Positions 41,091-51,375 of a stretch of 64,000 bases of DNA are shown piece by piece. The stretch is from Dillenia suffruticosa. Taxonomy: Eukaryota; Streptophyta; Magnoliopsida; Dilleniales; Dilleniaceae. Where the stretch lies: positions 14,273,701-14,337,700 of the forward strand of contig JAVTVX010000004.1 in assembly GCA_033439265.1 (NCBI GenBank), read 5' to 3'. Under the pieces are notes generated by a model. That model saw only the letters and a program-made list of their open reading frames with translations, did not search any database and was not told the origin of the DNA. Every line of letters begins with the position of its first letter. Within the stretch, counting starts at the first letter, position 1. Made by a program: the position numbers and the translations under genes.

Positions 41091-41922
41091 ATCATTGGGT
41101 TTAGTATATTTTAACATTTCTCATTATGTATTGTTTTAAATGCTTATTGAAATATATGACAAACATGTATTATTGGGTCATATATTTATTTCATGTACTA
41201 TTTATTGTCATATATTGTGATCTTGTGATAAAAAATGTGTCGGGCAGGCATGGTCGACTCTCTCACACAAGTGACCACCTCCGACTCTGAGTGAACAGAG
41301 ATGAGACAGATTCTAGTTGTAAGAGGTTTTGAGAGTGGCCCTACTAGAACATAAGTCGCTTTGATATGTGTTCAGGATGAGGTCATATGCTTATGGTAGA
41401 TAGTGGGAGGTCAGTAATGGTTATTGTGATAATCAGACTACTATTGCCAACAATTGAGACTCTAAGTGTTATTGTAAAGCCAAATACATTGATACTGAAA
41501 ACCACTTTGTGAGAGATATTACCGAGAAGGGTATTGTGATAGGTAAGTACACATTGACATACAGCATGTTAGCTGATCCATTCAGAAAACCTGTTGTGAG
41601 AGATTCCTTTATGAGATAAGTAATCATTGGGTTTAGTATATTTTAACATTTCTCATTATGTATTGTTTTAAATGTTTATTGAAATATATGACAAACATGT
41701 ATTATTGGGTCATATATTTATTTCATGTACTATTTATTGTCATATATTGTGATCTTGTGATAAAAAATGTGTCGGGCAGGCGTGGTCGACTCTCTCACAC
41801 AAGTGACCACCTCCGACTCTGAGTGAACAGAGATGAGACAGATTCTAGTTGTAAGAGGTTTTGAGAGTGGCCCTACTAGAATATAAGTCGCCCTGATATG
41901 TGTTCAGGATGAGGTCATATGC
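40859..41922. repeat. 532-bp near-identical tandem duplication inside Copia-2
   Basis: Copy 1 runs about 40859-41390 and copy 2 about 41391-41922. Both run from TTATGGTAGATAGTGGGAGG to GATGAGGTCATATGC. They differ at only a few bases (for example CTACCATTGC and CTACTATTGC, GCATGG and GCGTGG). The unit covers the RNase H C-terminus and the start of the 3' non-coding region. The junction joins ATATGC to TTATGG. Its high identity shows it is much younger than the element's coding decay. Confidence 0.95.
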
Positions 41923-42777
41923 GATATCACCGACATGGAAATACCCACATCCATGTTGCCTGTAAGTAGTCAGGTTTGAGATCTCAGATATCACCTGTGA
42001 TTTTTAATATTGTCTCTAAGATACTCTCTCTGAGATCTCTGGATAAAATTTTATGTGTAGACTAAGTCTCATACCTGTACAGTATTAGAGAAATCTAACA
42101 AATACCCTTTGAGAGATAGGGAATAACACTGCGGTACGTGTTTCATACCATGTGTGATGAGACGACCATGGGTTAGTGGGAACTATTATTTAAGACAATA
42201 GTTTGATTTTGATTTCCGCTCTCACTGTGTGAGACCTGAGATCCATTGGATGGGATCTCTTGTACCCTTATTACTTTCGGCTGTATCTAGAAGTTTTGGT
42301 TCAATGTTGCTACTTTAATCTGTTTACCTATGGCCCGGAAGATAAATTGAGGTCTAAGGGGTAGGTCTAGGAAAGTAGTTGAATTGAGACTGATAGATTC
42401 GAGTTTGGGAAAGGAAGGTCAATAGACATTATATTATTGTCGTGTATTCACAGGTCGACCTATTATGTTAATCCGTGTTAGGATTCAAACATAATAATGA
42501 ATACATAGTCGAGCAAATTAATTGGGGATCACTTTCGATGAGAAAAGTGGCTCGATGGATGTAAATGCATTGAGTCTAGGATATAACGAGTTATTTTTTA
42601 TACTAACGGTGACTTCTCGATTATCCTAACAGGTATGTTGAGAAATCTTTGCTTGCAGGTGTACTCGTCGGTCGCATGATACCCAATCCTGTATGAAAAT
42701 CCAGTAGGGTGATGTGATAGATTGCATGAGTGTGATCTTGTGACGGAAGTAAAATGCCTTCATGTGCAAGTGGAAGA
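41923..42777 (+). other. Copia-2 3' non-coding region and polypurine tract
   Basis: It is homologous to the Copia-1 and Copia-3 3' regions and has no reading frame. It ends GCAAGTGGAAGA immediately before the LTR, which serves as polypurine tract. Confidence 0.78.
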
Positions 42778-43248
42778 TGTTGGAATATGCCCATTGAGGG
42801 GCATTTGGGTAATTTAGGAATGGGGTAACTCCCATCATTAACCATTCAATTAAGTGGTAACTCCCCCATTAAGCAAAAGGAGCGCCTACGTGTGTGGAAA
42901 TGAATTCTTCTCCTTTCTGCTAACGAAAAGGTGTGGCTTTCATCTCCAATTTTAACCGAGAGGAAAGAGGCCAAGGTTAGTGCACATTCTCTAGAGAGAG
43001 AAACACCATGAGGGTTGAAGATTTTCGCGTAGGAAAATCTCCTATTGTCAAACGATTCACCGGACATGAGGCTTGAGGCGTCGTGGAATTGCGGTGGTAG
43101 TTCGATTGTATGATCACCATCCGATCGTGTAATCCGTTCGAGAGATATCGTGACACGGTGGATTTTGGAGACCGCCCTATCGATGTATTTATCCAAAAAA
43201 TTCTGATTTATTTATTTTACGCTTCCGCATGTACGATTAAATCCAACA
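42778..43248 (+). repeat. 3' LTR of Copia-2
   Basis: It is 471 bp long, TGTTGGAATATGCCC to AAATCCAACA. It pairs with 35744-36225. The 116-codon minus frame across it is spurious. Confidence 0.93.
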
Positions 43249-43253
43249 CCTTC
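43249..43253. repeat. Target-site duplication of Copia-2, right copy (CCTTC)
   Basis: It is identical to 35739-35743 and proves that 35744-43248 inserted as a unit. Confidence 0.93.
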
Positions 43254-43660
43254 ACATCCTTTTTTGATCTCAATCTCAACAAAGGGAATAAGTTTTTTCA
43301 TTTTTTTGGCAGTGCAGAACCATAATCTCTGTCGGTCTCAATTTGTTAATAAGGAGTACATGTTGGATTTTCTATAAGGGATTCTTTGAAGACAATTTCA
43401 TATTCATAAAAATGGTGACACCATTTGATGGGTCCATGGTCCAATACCCACTAAGAGAAAGCCTGACTCAGGTTGAAGCCTGGTTGCAGGAGTCGAAGTT
43501 GAATCTACAACATATAGAAAGAAATATAGAAGAAATGGCAGAGGGATTCCACTAGGGCATTGAATCAAAAGACAAAGTCATTGTTGATTCGAAAAGATTG
43601 GTTGATGACTTGAAAAGAGATGTTGACATAAATTGAGATGAATTCGGTATTTCTAATATT
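43254..43660 (+). other. Flank of Copia-2 with a short unrecognised frame
   Basis: A 48-codon stretch from ATG at 43411 reads MVTPFDGSMVQYPLRESLTQ, then VEAWLQESKLNLQHIERNIE up to a stop at 43553-43555. It continues after the stop as a Lys/Asp-rich helical-looking stretch. It could be a coiled-coil piece of a gene split from the exon-like fragments at 34268-35230 by Copia-2, or a retroelement gag remnant. I do not recognise it. Confidence 0.35.
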
Positions 43661-43836
43661 ATACCCTAAAAGGGTGTGCTTTGTTTTTTGGTTTCATCTT
43701 GTTATTGTTTGCCATAGGATTCCTTATTGTGTGCCTTAAAATTGTCCTTAGTTTCTCCCTCATTCTCTTCTTCGTGATCCCAAAGAAGCAATAGTATAAT
43801 TGAACTCTTTTTTATGCACGACGAACAAGCCAAAGT

Positions 43837-44482
43837 TTAAAGAAATCTATGCATGTTTTTTTGCCATAAATGTTTCTTCAATAATGAACATAATTTTTCT
43901 AAAATAAATGCTGACCTAAAATTTCTCCCAAAGGTCATTTTTAGTGTCCTTTGACTCCATGCACCAAGTAGGCCATGCCCCATCAGGATATCCCTTAATG
44001 TCCTCAGCAATTGAACGTACAACTTGAGAATCAATAAAGTTAATTCCTTAGAAATACTTGAATTAGTATTACTTTTAAATATAAAGCTTGAAGAGATGAA
44101 TATAAAATTAAAAAAGTATTTGTTTTACATATGATTTGCCGTTTCAATAAATGTTCTACCCTCAGGATTTAACGATACTTCAGTCCCACGGTTTGGGCCT
44201 ACCTTAAGCGGAAGAGGAACCCACATTAGTGTCATCCTCAACATCGGGAATTTCACGCTGAAGAATGGTCTCTGGGATATGACTTACATGCAAAGATGCT
44301 CGACTACTCTTCCTGCCTCTCCTAGAGCTTCCCCTAATGCGAGATTCTTTATTGCGTACCATATTTGTTAATCCAAAATAGATATGTTTAGACAAATTGA
44401 ACAACAAAATGAAGGCAATTTTGGCCAGGAGAAATAACCTTTCCTTTAGATCTCTCACCCTCTCTAATCTAGCTATAAACAA
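43837..44482 (-). pseudogene. CACTA second protein, Transposase_24-like (fragment)
   Basis: 44204-44482 ends in a basic stretch (MVRNKESRIRGSSRRGRKSS) and an acidic tail, as at the N-terminus of CACTA second proteins. Further downstream on the minus strand, KGYPDGAWPTWCMESKDTKN and LWEKF (about 43910-43975) fit the Trp-rich core of plant Transposase_24 proteins. The reading frame changes between them and a stop follows LWEKF. These proteins bind element ends in En/Spm (the TNPA role). The assignment is by motif and position. Confidence 0.5.
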
Positions 44483-45969
44483 AGAGAGTGAAGATCACAG
44501 ATTGGATATCCAAAGGCAATGAACAGACAGACCTGCTTTGTGATTAAGCCAAAAAAAGAAAAAGGAAAGAAAACAAAAGATGAAAATTCCATTATTCAGC
44601 ATTGAATACATAGATTACTTCATCAATCTCCACATGTTGAGCTTGGAACATGAGTATATTCTCCCCTTTTACACCATTTAGGTCATATATGTATCGAAAT
44701 TACGACATTGTCATATCTCTACTTAAGTAGACAATATAAAAACACTTACAACACCTCAAAAAGTCATCAATAAAAACATGATTAAAATGAATAACACAGT
44801 TCCTAACAAGATGATGGCTCCATAGTCAAACTTGAGTTGGATGCAACTGCCTGCAAAACTTTGGAATCAACTAGTATCATTTGCATATGCTAAAAGGGGT
44901 GCGAGCCACGTGATAATAATGCCCGAATAAATAAATTAAGCAATAGCTTATAATTATGCAACACCCTTGGAGCATTCAACACTCTGCACTCGACTCTCAT
45001 TCTCTACAAGAAGGCATCCCAACGTTATCCTTTTCATTATAAAGCAATTTACATATGAAAGTGATAACTCTTAAAAACTATTATCTTGCCATTTTTACAT
45101 CAAAATTTTTTGCCTTTTCTAATAAGGAAGAATCTGGAATGAAGATTGAGCAATGGAATCTTGCAGTTATCTTTACGCGATGGTAATACATTTCATTTCT
45201 ATTCTAGCTCTAGCCCAAGTTATACATAACAAGTAAAGAAACTCTTCAACATGTTTGAGACTTTAGATATGAAAACTTTTGTAACTATCTTCCACAATAT
45301 AACTTCCGAAATCCATAGAGTTAACTCTTGCGATTAAGGTGACTAATAGCATCCTTGTTTCATGATGTTATAAGCCTATATGCAATCTTGTACATTCAAG
45401 CCATTATAAACATACAAAATCAATTAAGATTATCCTAGTGAGAATGGAAACAATTAGACAGGAAAAAAATTAGACAGCTTTGGCAGAGTAGTACTAGAAT
45501 GTGGTGGTGTTTCACAAAACATTTCATATTAGTCACCAATTTGGTGATTGCGTGTAAGGAACATGAAAGTAATGTTAAGCATTGGACAAAAGGAACTAAT
45601 ATATGCCTATCCAAAATGTCCTAACTTGGTGGGAAAATTTTGTTGAAGAAGAAACATTCCTACTCAATGCAAAACAAAACACAAAATGTGTGAAAATTAC
45701 ATTGAAGAAAAAATTATTATTTATTTAACCCTATTCGAAGTGAAAGAAATATAAACATGCATACCTACAGCCAGATTTAGAGCTTGAGAAGCTTGTTGGT
45801 AATTGATTAAGAAATAAAGCAATCCAAAAATCATTAGGAAAATAAATACACCATAAAATCATTATGAAATAAGTACATCATAAAATAAAAACCCACAAAA
45901 ACAATAGTCTACGCCATAAGATCATTACTTACAAATACATAAGTCAAACAAAACTTTAATTATTCCCTC
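44483..45969. other. CACTA internal non-coding DNA
   Basis: This AT-rich stretch lies between the two CACTA coding parts, with no reading frame of note. It is probably intron or intergenic sequence of the element. Confidence 0.5.
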
Positions 45970-46541
45970 TCATCCATCACTACCATCAGAATCAATTTCC
46001 TCATTTTGTTCTATTTCAGAGGAATAAAACTCTTTTTCTTCTTCAACATCCACTAACAAATCAAAGTGGTTGTCTTCTTCTTGGGGTACTTTACTATGAT
46101 TTACCTCTTCCATATCACCAATAATTAGAAATCTAAAATCATCAAGTTTAGTTGTACGGTCAACAACTATAGGAATTGATCGTTTATCTTCTTGATAGAA
46201 GTTTTCAACTACACGGAAGCGCAACACTATCATCAGTTGAGCCACGAGCCTTAGTTTTACATACAACCCATCAGTCACTTCTCTCTCTCTTCTTAGAAGG
46301 GTATGATATGTAGTAAACTTGTTGTGCTTGTGTTGCCAACGCAAAAGACTCATTAGAATGAAACCTTGATTTATGATTAACTTCAACAAACCCATGATGA
46401 AGGCGCACCCTAACTCCTTTTTTAATATCATACCAAATGCACTTAAATAACACTAGCCTGCTACCAACTCCAATGTACTCCAATTCTTTGATATCAATCA
46501 ACATGCTATAGAAGTCACGTTCAAAATCACTGAAACAACTC
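45970..46541 (-). pseudogene. CACTA DUF4216 domain
   Basis: From 46541 the minus strand reads CFSDFERDFYSMLIDIKELE, then GSRLVLFKCIWYDI, KKGVRVRLHHGFVEVNHKSR, SFALATQAQQVYYISYPSKK. A frame change leads to DGLYVKLRLVAQ and an acidic tail to 45970. RDFYG.L.DI.EL.Y, VLFKC.WYD, GVRV..HGF..VN and FALA.QA.QVYY are hallmarks of DUF4216 in plant CACTA transposases. Its function is not established. The upstream transposase domain is cut off at 46541 by the SIRE-like LTR. Confidence 0.85.
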
Positions 46542-48640
46542 TGTTATTCAACTAGAGGGGAGGGGTGAATAGTTGAATATGAATTTTTGAGTCTTCTAAA
46601 AAATTTAAAACAAAATAATAGTAAGTAAAAATTAAATGAAAGAAGACATAAAGAATTTTTATAGTAGTTCCACCAAATCTAGTGTACGTTTACTTCCAGA
46701 CTCCCATGGAATTTCCACTAAATGCTTAGATTACAAACTTAATTACAGGTACAAGTTCAACCTTATACAGTGTTACATCTGAACATCATAATTCAATTTT
46801 ACTCAGACTGAATTTGACTTCTCTAGACTTAAAGGCATTGACACTCACTCCTTAGTTTTTGACACTCGAATTAATTTATGAAATGAATGTCAAGAATTGA
46901 GACTTGTTTTTCTCAGATTTGACAGTGTGGGAATTAACAGAGACACTTAAGACAATTTGGAATTTTCAAAGTACACAAAGGAAATTTTACAGTGCATTCA
47001 ATAGAGTTTTTAATTCTCGTAACGTTTCATGTCGTAACTCTCTCTATTTTCTGCCTCTCAATATTTATTGAGACATTGAATAGATTCATTGAGGATTGGT
47101 AGTGGTTGTTGTATCCGAATGTTGGACATTTAATTTCTACCATTAAAACTTATGCAACTGTTCCTTCGTTCGCACTAAATCTCTATTCCTTTTTCTGGCG
47201 CCTCTTTTAAATAAGTTAATCAGAATTTGTTTGCGCTATATTCGAATGTTAGTTTTTATAGAAAAGGAAACATTTCAGAAATCGAAAAAATAAGGAGTCC
47301 GTTAGGTTCAAAATTATTTTCCATATCTGGTTTCTGACATACGTAGGTCAACAAGCTTAATGTGGATATCGACCTAAATTTGAAATATTTCTAATGTTAT
47401 TCTGTCAAAATAGGTCAACACGTTACTATTCCAGGTCGACAAGCCACGATGCAAAATCAAATTGGTAGACGTGATTTTGAATTGGTCGATGCGTACATAC
47501 ATGTCGACAACAATATGCTTAGGTCGATGTGCAACATCTAGGATTAATTGAATACTAGGTTGACATATTTAATGGGGACATCGACATGCTCCTATTCACT
47601 TATCAGATTGGTCAACGTATGTAATTAAATTGGTCGATGTACATATATTATGTTGATAGAAAGAGAACAGGTCGATGTGTGATTCAATGAGTAAACAAGT
47701 ATCAGGTCGATAGATCTTACAGTATACATCGACATACTACTGTGCAATTATAAATTGGTGGACTTGGATAAATTAATTGGTCGATATATTTTCTATAGGT
47801 CAACAAGAATTTTGATGTGTCGATATGTATATTTCATAAACAAAAATCAATAGGTTGACATATACCAATCTCAGGTTGATATGTTACTATTCATTGGTTG
47901 AATTGGTTGACATGTCTAAGTGAATTGGTCGACATGTCTAAGTGAATTGGTCGATATGTTTTTAGCTAGATCGACAAGTATAGGAATGGGTTGAAGTGTA
48001 TGTTTCTGACACAAGTGTTATCAGGTTGATGTGTTGAACCAATAGGTTGATGTGTTACTATTTAGAAATCAAATTGGTCGACATGATATTTAAAATTGGT
48101 CTGCATAATATTGTTCAGGTTGATGTGTTGCAAATCAGGTTGATGTGTTATTAGAAAACATGTTGATGTATATGAAGAACAAGTTGATGTGTTACTGTTC
48201 TTTAGGAATGAAATAGTTTCATGTTGACAAAATTTGTGAAGACTTTGATGTCCTAATGTAATCTCTATTTTGTATGTTGATGTTTGATTTGTACAAGTCG
48301 ATGTGTTTCAGCAATTGGTCGATGTGTAATTTTAGATTGGTCCACCTGAAATTCTACAGGTTGATGTGTGCTTTTGTGGGTCGAAGTGTTCAGATATGTG
48401 TTTCTATAGAAGTTCTATGCATAAGGTCGACATGACTGCTAACGCAGGTCGATGTGTATATGGATATTGTGAATTGGTCGACATAAGGCTTACAATTGGT
48501 AGACCTACTATGCAGGTCAATGTGTGTCCTAGTCAAGTTGACACGAGTAACAGACTTCTGAATTTTCTAACAATTTTTCTTATTTTTCTTTAACCATTTT
48601 TCTTTCAATCTTTCATCATCAAAACTCAACTAGGTCAACA
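46542..48640 (-). repeat. 3' LTR of SIRE-C
   Basis: It is 2099 bp long, plus-strand TGTTATTCAACTAG at 46542 to CTAGGTCAACA at 48640. On the minus strand it starts TGTTGACCTAG directly after the polypurine tract, so it is a 3' LTR. It is homologous to both SIRE-A LTRs. It lies against the CACTA DUF4216 frame at 46541. Confidence 0.9.
47345..48550. repeat. Degenerate GGTCGAC-core array in SIRE-C LTR
   Basis: It has the same heptamer array as in SIRE-A, with AGGTCGACAAG, AATTGGTCGATGTG and many TpG/CpA derivatives. A perfect 24-bp direct repeat containing ACATGTCTAAGTGAATTGG occurs at about 47920-47955. Confidence 0.8.
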
Positions 48641-48656
48641 TTCTCTCCCTTTTTTA
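48641..48656 (-). promoter_or_regulatory. Polypurine tract of SIRE-C
   Basis: The minus strand reads AAAAAAGGGAGAGAA right before TGTTGACC. It is preceded by TTTGTCATCAT, the usual SIRE/Copia context of the tract. Confidence 0.88.
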
Positions 48657-49554
48657 TGATGACAAAAGTTTTAGTGTTCAATCTATAATACTTAGTCAAG
48701 TTAAATCCTTATTTCTAGACATTTTTACTTCGGTGGTCTTCATTTTGGCATGCCAGCATATTTAGCCTATTACAAACACCACACATGCATATACTACATA
48801 TAAACATTCACATATCATTACATAATCAGGATGTATTTACATTAAGTATACACATATACTCTTGTACTCCTAGTTCAACATTAGTTTGCACACAGCATTC
48901 AGCAGCACATAGCACACTTGCATGCATATATTTCAGCCCATACTTACAGACCTACACCTCATTTCAGCACATATACATGTCAGCACACATTCAGCATACA
49001 TATACATTTCTACACTTATACATATACAAAGAGCATCATCATATCAGCACACATACCAGCACACAAACTCCCACCCCCTTTTTTGTCTCCAACAAAACAA
49101 GATTATGTCCATACTACGGTACTCACGAACTTCAAAACCAGCGAGCAAATCAGGTCACAGTATTCCACAACCTTTGACACAACGTATCTCATATATTTAC
49201 TCTCAGCACATACATTTTAGATTCAACAACAAAACCATTCATTAGCTCAGGCATATTCAGAATGCACATTTCAACAACAAGAGCATACATTCAATTCACA
49301 AACCATATTTTACAGTATGTGTATTCATCACAGAAGGTCTATACTTCAGTCCATTTGTAAAAGATAAAGAACTATAAAATGCAATAAATATTATGCACCA
49401 GATAAGAACAAAACCATAGTTCAGAAAGTTAACAAACATAGTAGATATCAGATCAACTCCTAGACTAGATTAACTTCGATAGTTTGGGATCCTTTTGTGG
49501 CTTCCCCTTCTACTTCATCAAAGTATCCAACTTTTCTTGCACACTATAAAGTTC
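48657..49554 (-). other. SIRE-C region between env-like stop and polypurine tract
   Basis: Mostly non-coding. 48780-49080 is rich in ACAT, CAGCACA and TACACAT words, giving spurious plus-strand frames (48785-49245). The last 45 bp on the right (49510-49554) are the end of the env-like frame, with its TAG at 49510-49512. Confidence 0.6.
49510..49554 (-). pseudogene. SIRE-C env-like frame, 3' end beyond the solo LTR
   Basis: The minus-strand codons read MELYSVQEKLDTLMK and then TAG. They are in frame with the env-like sequence ending at 52492 on the other side of the solo LTR once one CATCG copy is discounted. This continuity supports both the insertion model and the coding assignment. Confidence 0.7.
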
Positions 49555-49559
49555 CATCG
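49555..49559. repeat. Target-site duplication of the solo LTR, left (CATCG)
   Basis: CATCG directly precedes TGTAACAC and recurs at 52487-52491. Confidence 0.92.
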
Positions 49560-49589
49560 TGTAACACAAAAAAAAAAAAAAGGGGAGAG

Positions 49590-49643
49590 CCAAAACGCAG
49601 CGTTTTGGCCCCCCCAAATTGAATTAGGGCAAAAGCCCTAATT
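49590..49643 (+). promoter_or_regulatory. Two adjacent hairpins near the solo LTR start
   Basis: CCAAAACGCAGCGTTTTGG (49590-49608) is a 9-bp-arm palindrome around a central A. AATTAGGGC-AAAA-GCCCTAATT (49622-49643) is a 9-bp stem with a 4-base loop. Both are perfect. Their place at the LTR start suggests a role in DNA or RNA structure, but function is unknown. Confidence 0.8.
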
Positions 49644-49650
49644 CCCCTCT

Positions 49651-49652
<2 letters not shown>

Positions 49653-49700
<48 letters not shown>

Positions 49701-49828
49701 CCCCGACCTTCCCTCTTCCCGCGGCTCTCCTTCGGCTGCTGCCCCGCGCCTTCCTCCGCCACAGCCGCCGCCGCCATCCTTCTCCTTCTTCTTCTTCTTC
49801 TTCTCCTTCTTCTTCTTCTTCCCTCTCG
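49653..49828. repeat. CT and CTT microsatellites
   Basis: (CT)n runs lie at about 49653-49700, and CTT/CTC triplets at about 49783-49822. They are low-complexity, pyrimidine-rich DNA upstream of the GC-rich part of the LTR, and may be leader-like. Confidence 0.9.
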
Positions 49829-49974
49829 GTTTCTCTCTCTACCTCACTCTGTCTTCTCTCCCTCTCGCGATCTCCGACGATCGCTCTCTCTCCGCCTCGC
49901 CGCACACCGCCACGAGCCTCCGCGAGCATCTTCTTCCGCCATAGCGCGCGACTGCAGTGCCTTCTACAGCGCAA

Positions 49975-50275
49975 TCCCCCAGCGCACAGCGCGAGCGCAG
50001 GAGCGCAGGCGCGCGAGCGCAGGAGGGCAGGAGCGCAGGCGGGCGAGCAGAGCGGGCGAGCGAGCAGAGCAGGCGAGCGAGCAGGCGCGCGAGCAGGCGA
50101 GCGAGCAGGCGCGCGAGCAGGCGCGCGAGCAGAGCGGGCGAGCGAGCAGAGCAGGCGCGCGAGCAGAGCGCACGAGCAGAGTGACCGAGCGAGCAGGGCG
50201 CGCGAGCAGCGCACGAGCGCGCCCGAGCAGCGCACGAGCACGCCCCAGCACAGCGCACGGGCGAGCACCAGCCCG
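49975..50275. repeat. GC-rich minisatellite of GAGCAGGCGCGC-type units
   Basis: Irregular 8- to 12-base units such as GCGCGCGAGCAG, GCGAGCGAGCAG and GAGCGGGCGAGC recur throughout. They grade into GCCCGC and AGCCC words up to 50500. This is the only strongly GC-rich stretch in the 64 kb apart from the Copia-2 leader. Reading frames on both strands remain open because of composition. Confidence 0.9.
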
Positions 50276-50499
50276 CGAGCCACTGTCGGCCCGCAGGCCC
50301 ATCAGCGGCAAGCCCACGGGCCCACCAGGCCCGACAGCCCGTCCAAGCCCGCAGGTCCAGTACGGCACGCGGCCCAGTTCAGCCCATCGGCCCGCCAGCC
50401 CGCCGGCCCGCTACCCCGTAGCACGCAGACCAGCGAGCCCGCTAGCTGTAGCCCACGAGCCCGCGACGGCCCGTGAGCCCGTGAGCCTGTGACAGCCCA

Positions 50500-50660
50500 C
50501 GAACCTCCACGCAGGTAAATGACTTAGGGTTTTTGATTCGGATCTAAGTGTTTAGATTTAACAAAATAAAATCTTGTTTTGATAGGAAATACTACAGACC
50601 TTGGAGCGACCGAAGCGACAGTCGGACGAGACTCTGCGCTTCGAGAAAACCCTAGGTAAG
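50500..50660 (+). promoter_or_regulatory. Splice-like sites within the solo LTR
   Basis: CACGCAG/GTAAATGAC at about 50513 looks like a donor, TTGTTTTGATAG/GAAAT at about 50587 like an acceptor, and AACCCTAG/GTAAGGAG at about 50656 like a second strong donor. TTTCTTTCCCACAG/GATTAG at about 51928 looks like a later acceptor. Together they could define exons of an LTR-driven spliced RNA. This is inference from consensus words only. Confidence 0.35.
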
Positions 50661-51184
50661 GAGATTTATGCTCTAACTGATACTTTGGATGAATTTAGGA
50701 TTGAATTTAAGATGAAAGGTTTTGTATATGTTTATAGTGTAAGTGGAATGCAAATAGAATACAAATTATGAAATGATTATATATGAATTGAAGGTTAAGT
50801 ATAGAATGTGACACGAATTAAATAATCTGATTTAGGTTGATCTTTTTGGAGACTCGAGGATTCAGATTGGAATTGTTTTGAAAATAGGGAGTGACGACCC
50901 TCCCTAGAACAGTGAGTGGGACTTTGACATTCGCTATTGATTGAAAACCATATTTCAAAAATATCTTTTAAATGACATGTTTCTGCAAAATGTATGATTG
51001 TTATGACTTTCCAATATTTGATGAAATATTTTGTGACCTTTGGAGTGTCTTAACTGCTGACTTTATTGATATGCATCCATGAGTTTTGATAAACATATAT
51101 TGTGCCATATTTTCGACATATTGATATGTTTTAATGCTTCCACTGCATTGGCACATGGCTTTCAATGGATTTATTTACACATTT

Positions 51185-51375
51185 GGGCTGTATGCCCGGC
51201 CGACTTTATGATATTATGATTTGGGCTGTATGCCCGGCCGACTTTATGATATTATGTATTGGGCTGTATGCCCGGCTGACGTTATGATATTATGCATGGG
51301 GCTATATGCCCGGCTGATCTGGTGATGGGATGCATGGGGCTACGTGCCCGGCTGATATGATATTATGATCCGTAG
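51185..51375. repeat. 38-bp tandem repeat, five copies (GGGCTGTATGCCCGG core)
   Basis: Starts are at 51185, 51223, 51261, 51299 and 51337. Each has GGGCT(G/A)(T/C)(A/G)TGCCCGGC followed by TGAC/TGATC and a TTATGATATTATG tail. Copies 1 and 2 are almost identical, and copies 4 and 5 are variant. The core GGGC...GCCC can pair with itself. A single diverged equivalent appears in the other LTR copy near 54490 (CACCCGGCCCATAC). Confidence 0.9.

Larger units (their letters stand above)
35744..43248 (+). mobile_element. Ty1/Copia retrotransposon Copia-2, full-length with target duplication, inactive
   Basis: A 7505-bp element has LTRs at 35744-36225 and 42778-43248, both TGTTGGAATATGCCC...AATCCAACA, flanked by CCTTC on both sides. 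Internal order is primer site, GC-rich leader, gag, protease, integrase, RT and RNase H, then a long 3' non-coding region. It is the same lineage as Copia-1 and Copia-3. The LTRs are more alike than those of Copia-1, so it inserted later. The coding region is nevertheless heavily broken. It carries a 532-bp internal tandem duplication (40859-41922) and a 42-bp one (39404-39487). Confidence 0.94.
43661..46541 (-). mobile_element. CACTA (En/Spm) transposon, 3' part only
   Basis: Two minus-strand coding parts occur in the order known for plant CACTA elements: a DUF4216 domain (46504-45970), normally C-terminal in or after the TNP2 transposase, and then a Transposase_24-like second protein (44482-43837). 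The transposase catalytic part should lie beyond 46541, but that position is occupied by a SIRE-like LTR. I could not place the CACTA terminus near 43660. Confidence 0.75.

Noticed and set aside
42621-43196. Minus frames of 70-116 codons over the Copia-2 3' LTR
   Set aside because: They are antisense to an LTR with a proven target duplication and are interrupted in the 5' LTR counterpart.
48785-49245. His/Thr/Ser-rich plus frames of 100-130 codons
   Set aside because: They come from ACAT/CAGCACA low-complexity DNA in the 3' untranslated part of SIRE-C, which is transcribed from the other strand.
49624-50492. Long Arg/Ala/Ser-rich frames on both strands (up to 219 codons)
   Set aside because: They arise from a GC-rich minisatellite inside a solo LTR, are open on both strands in several frames, and have no domain or plausible codon use.
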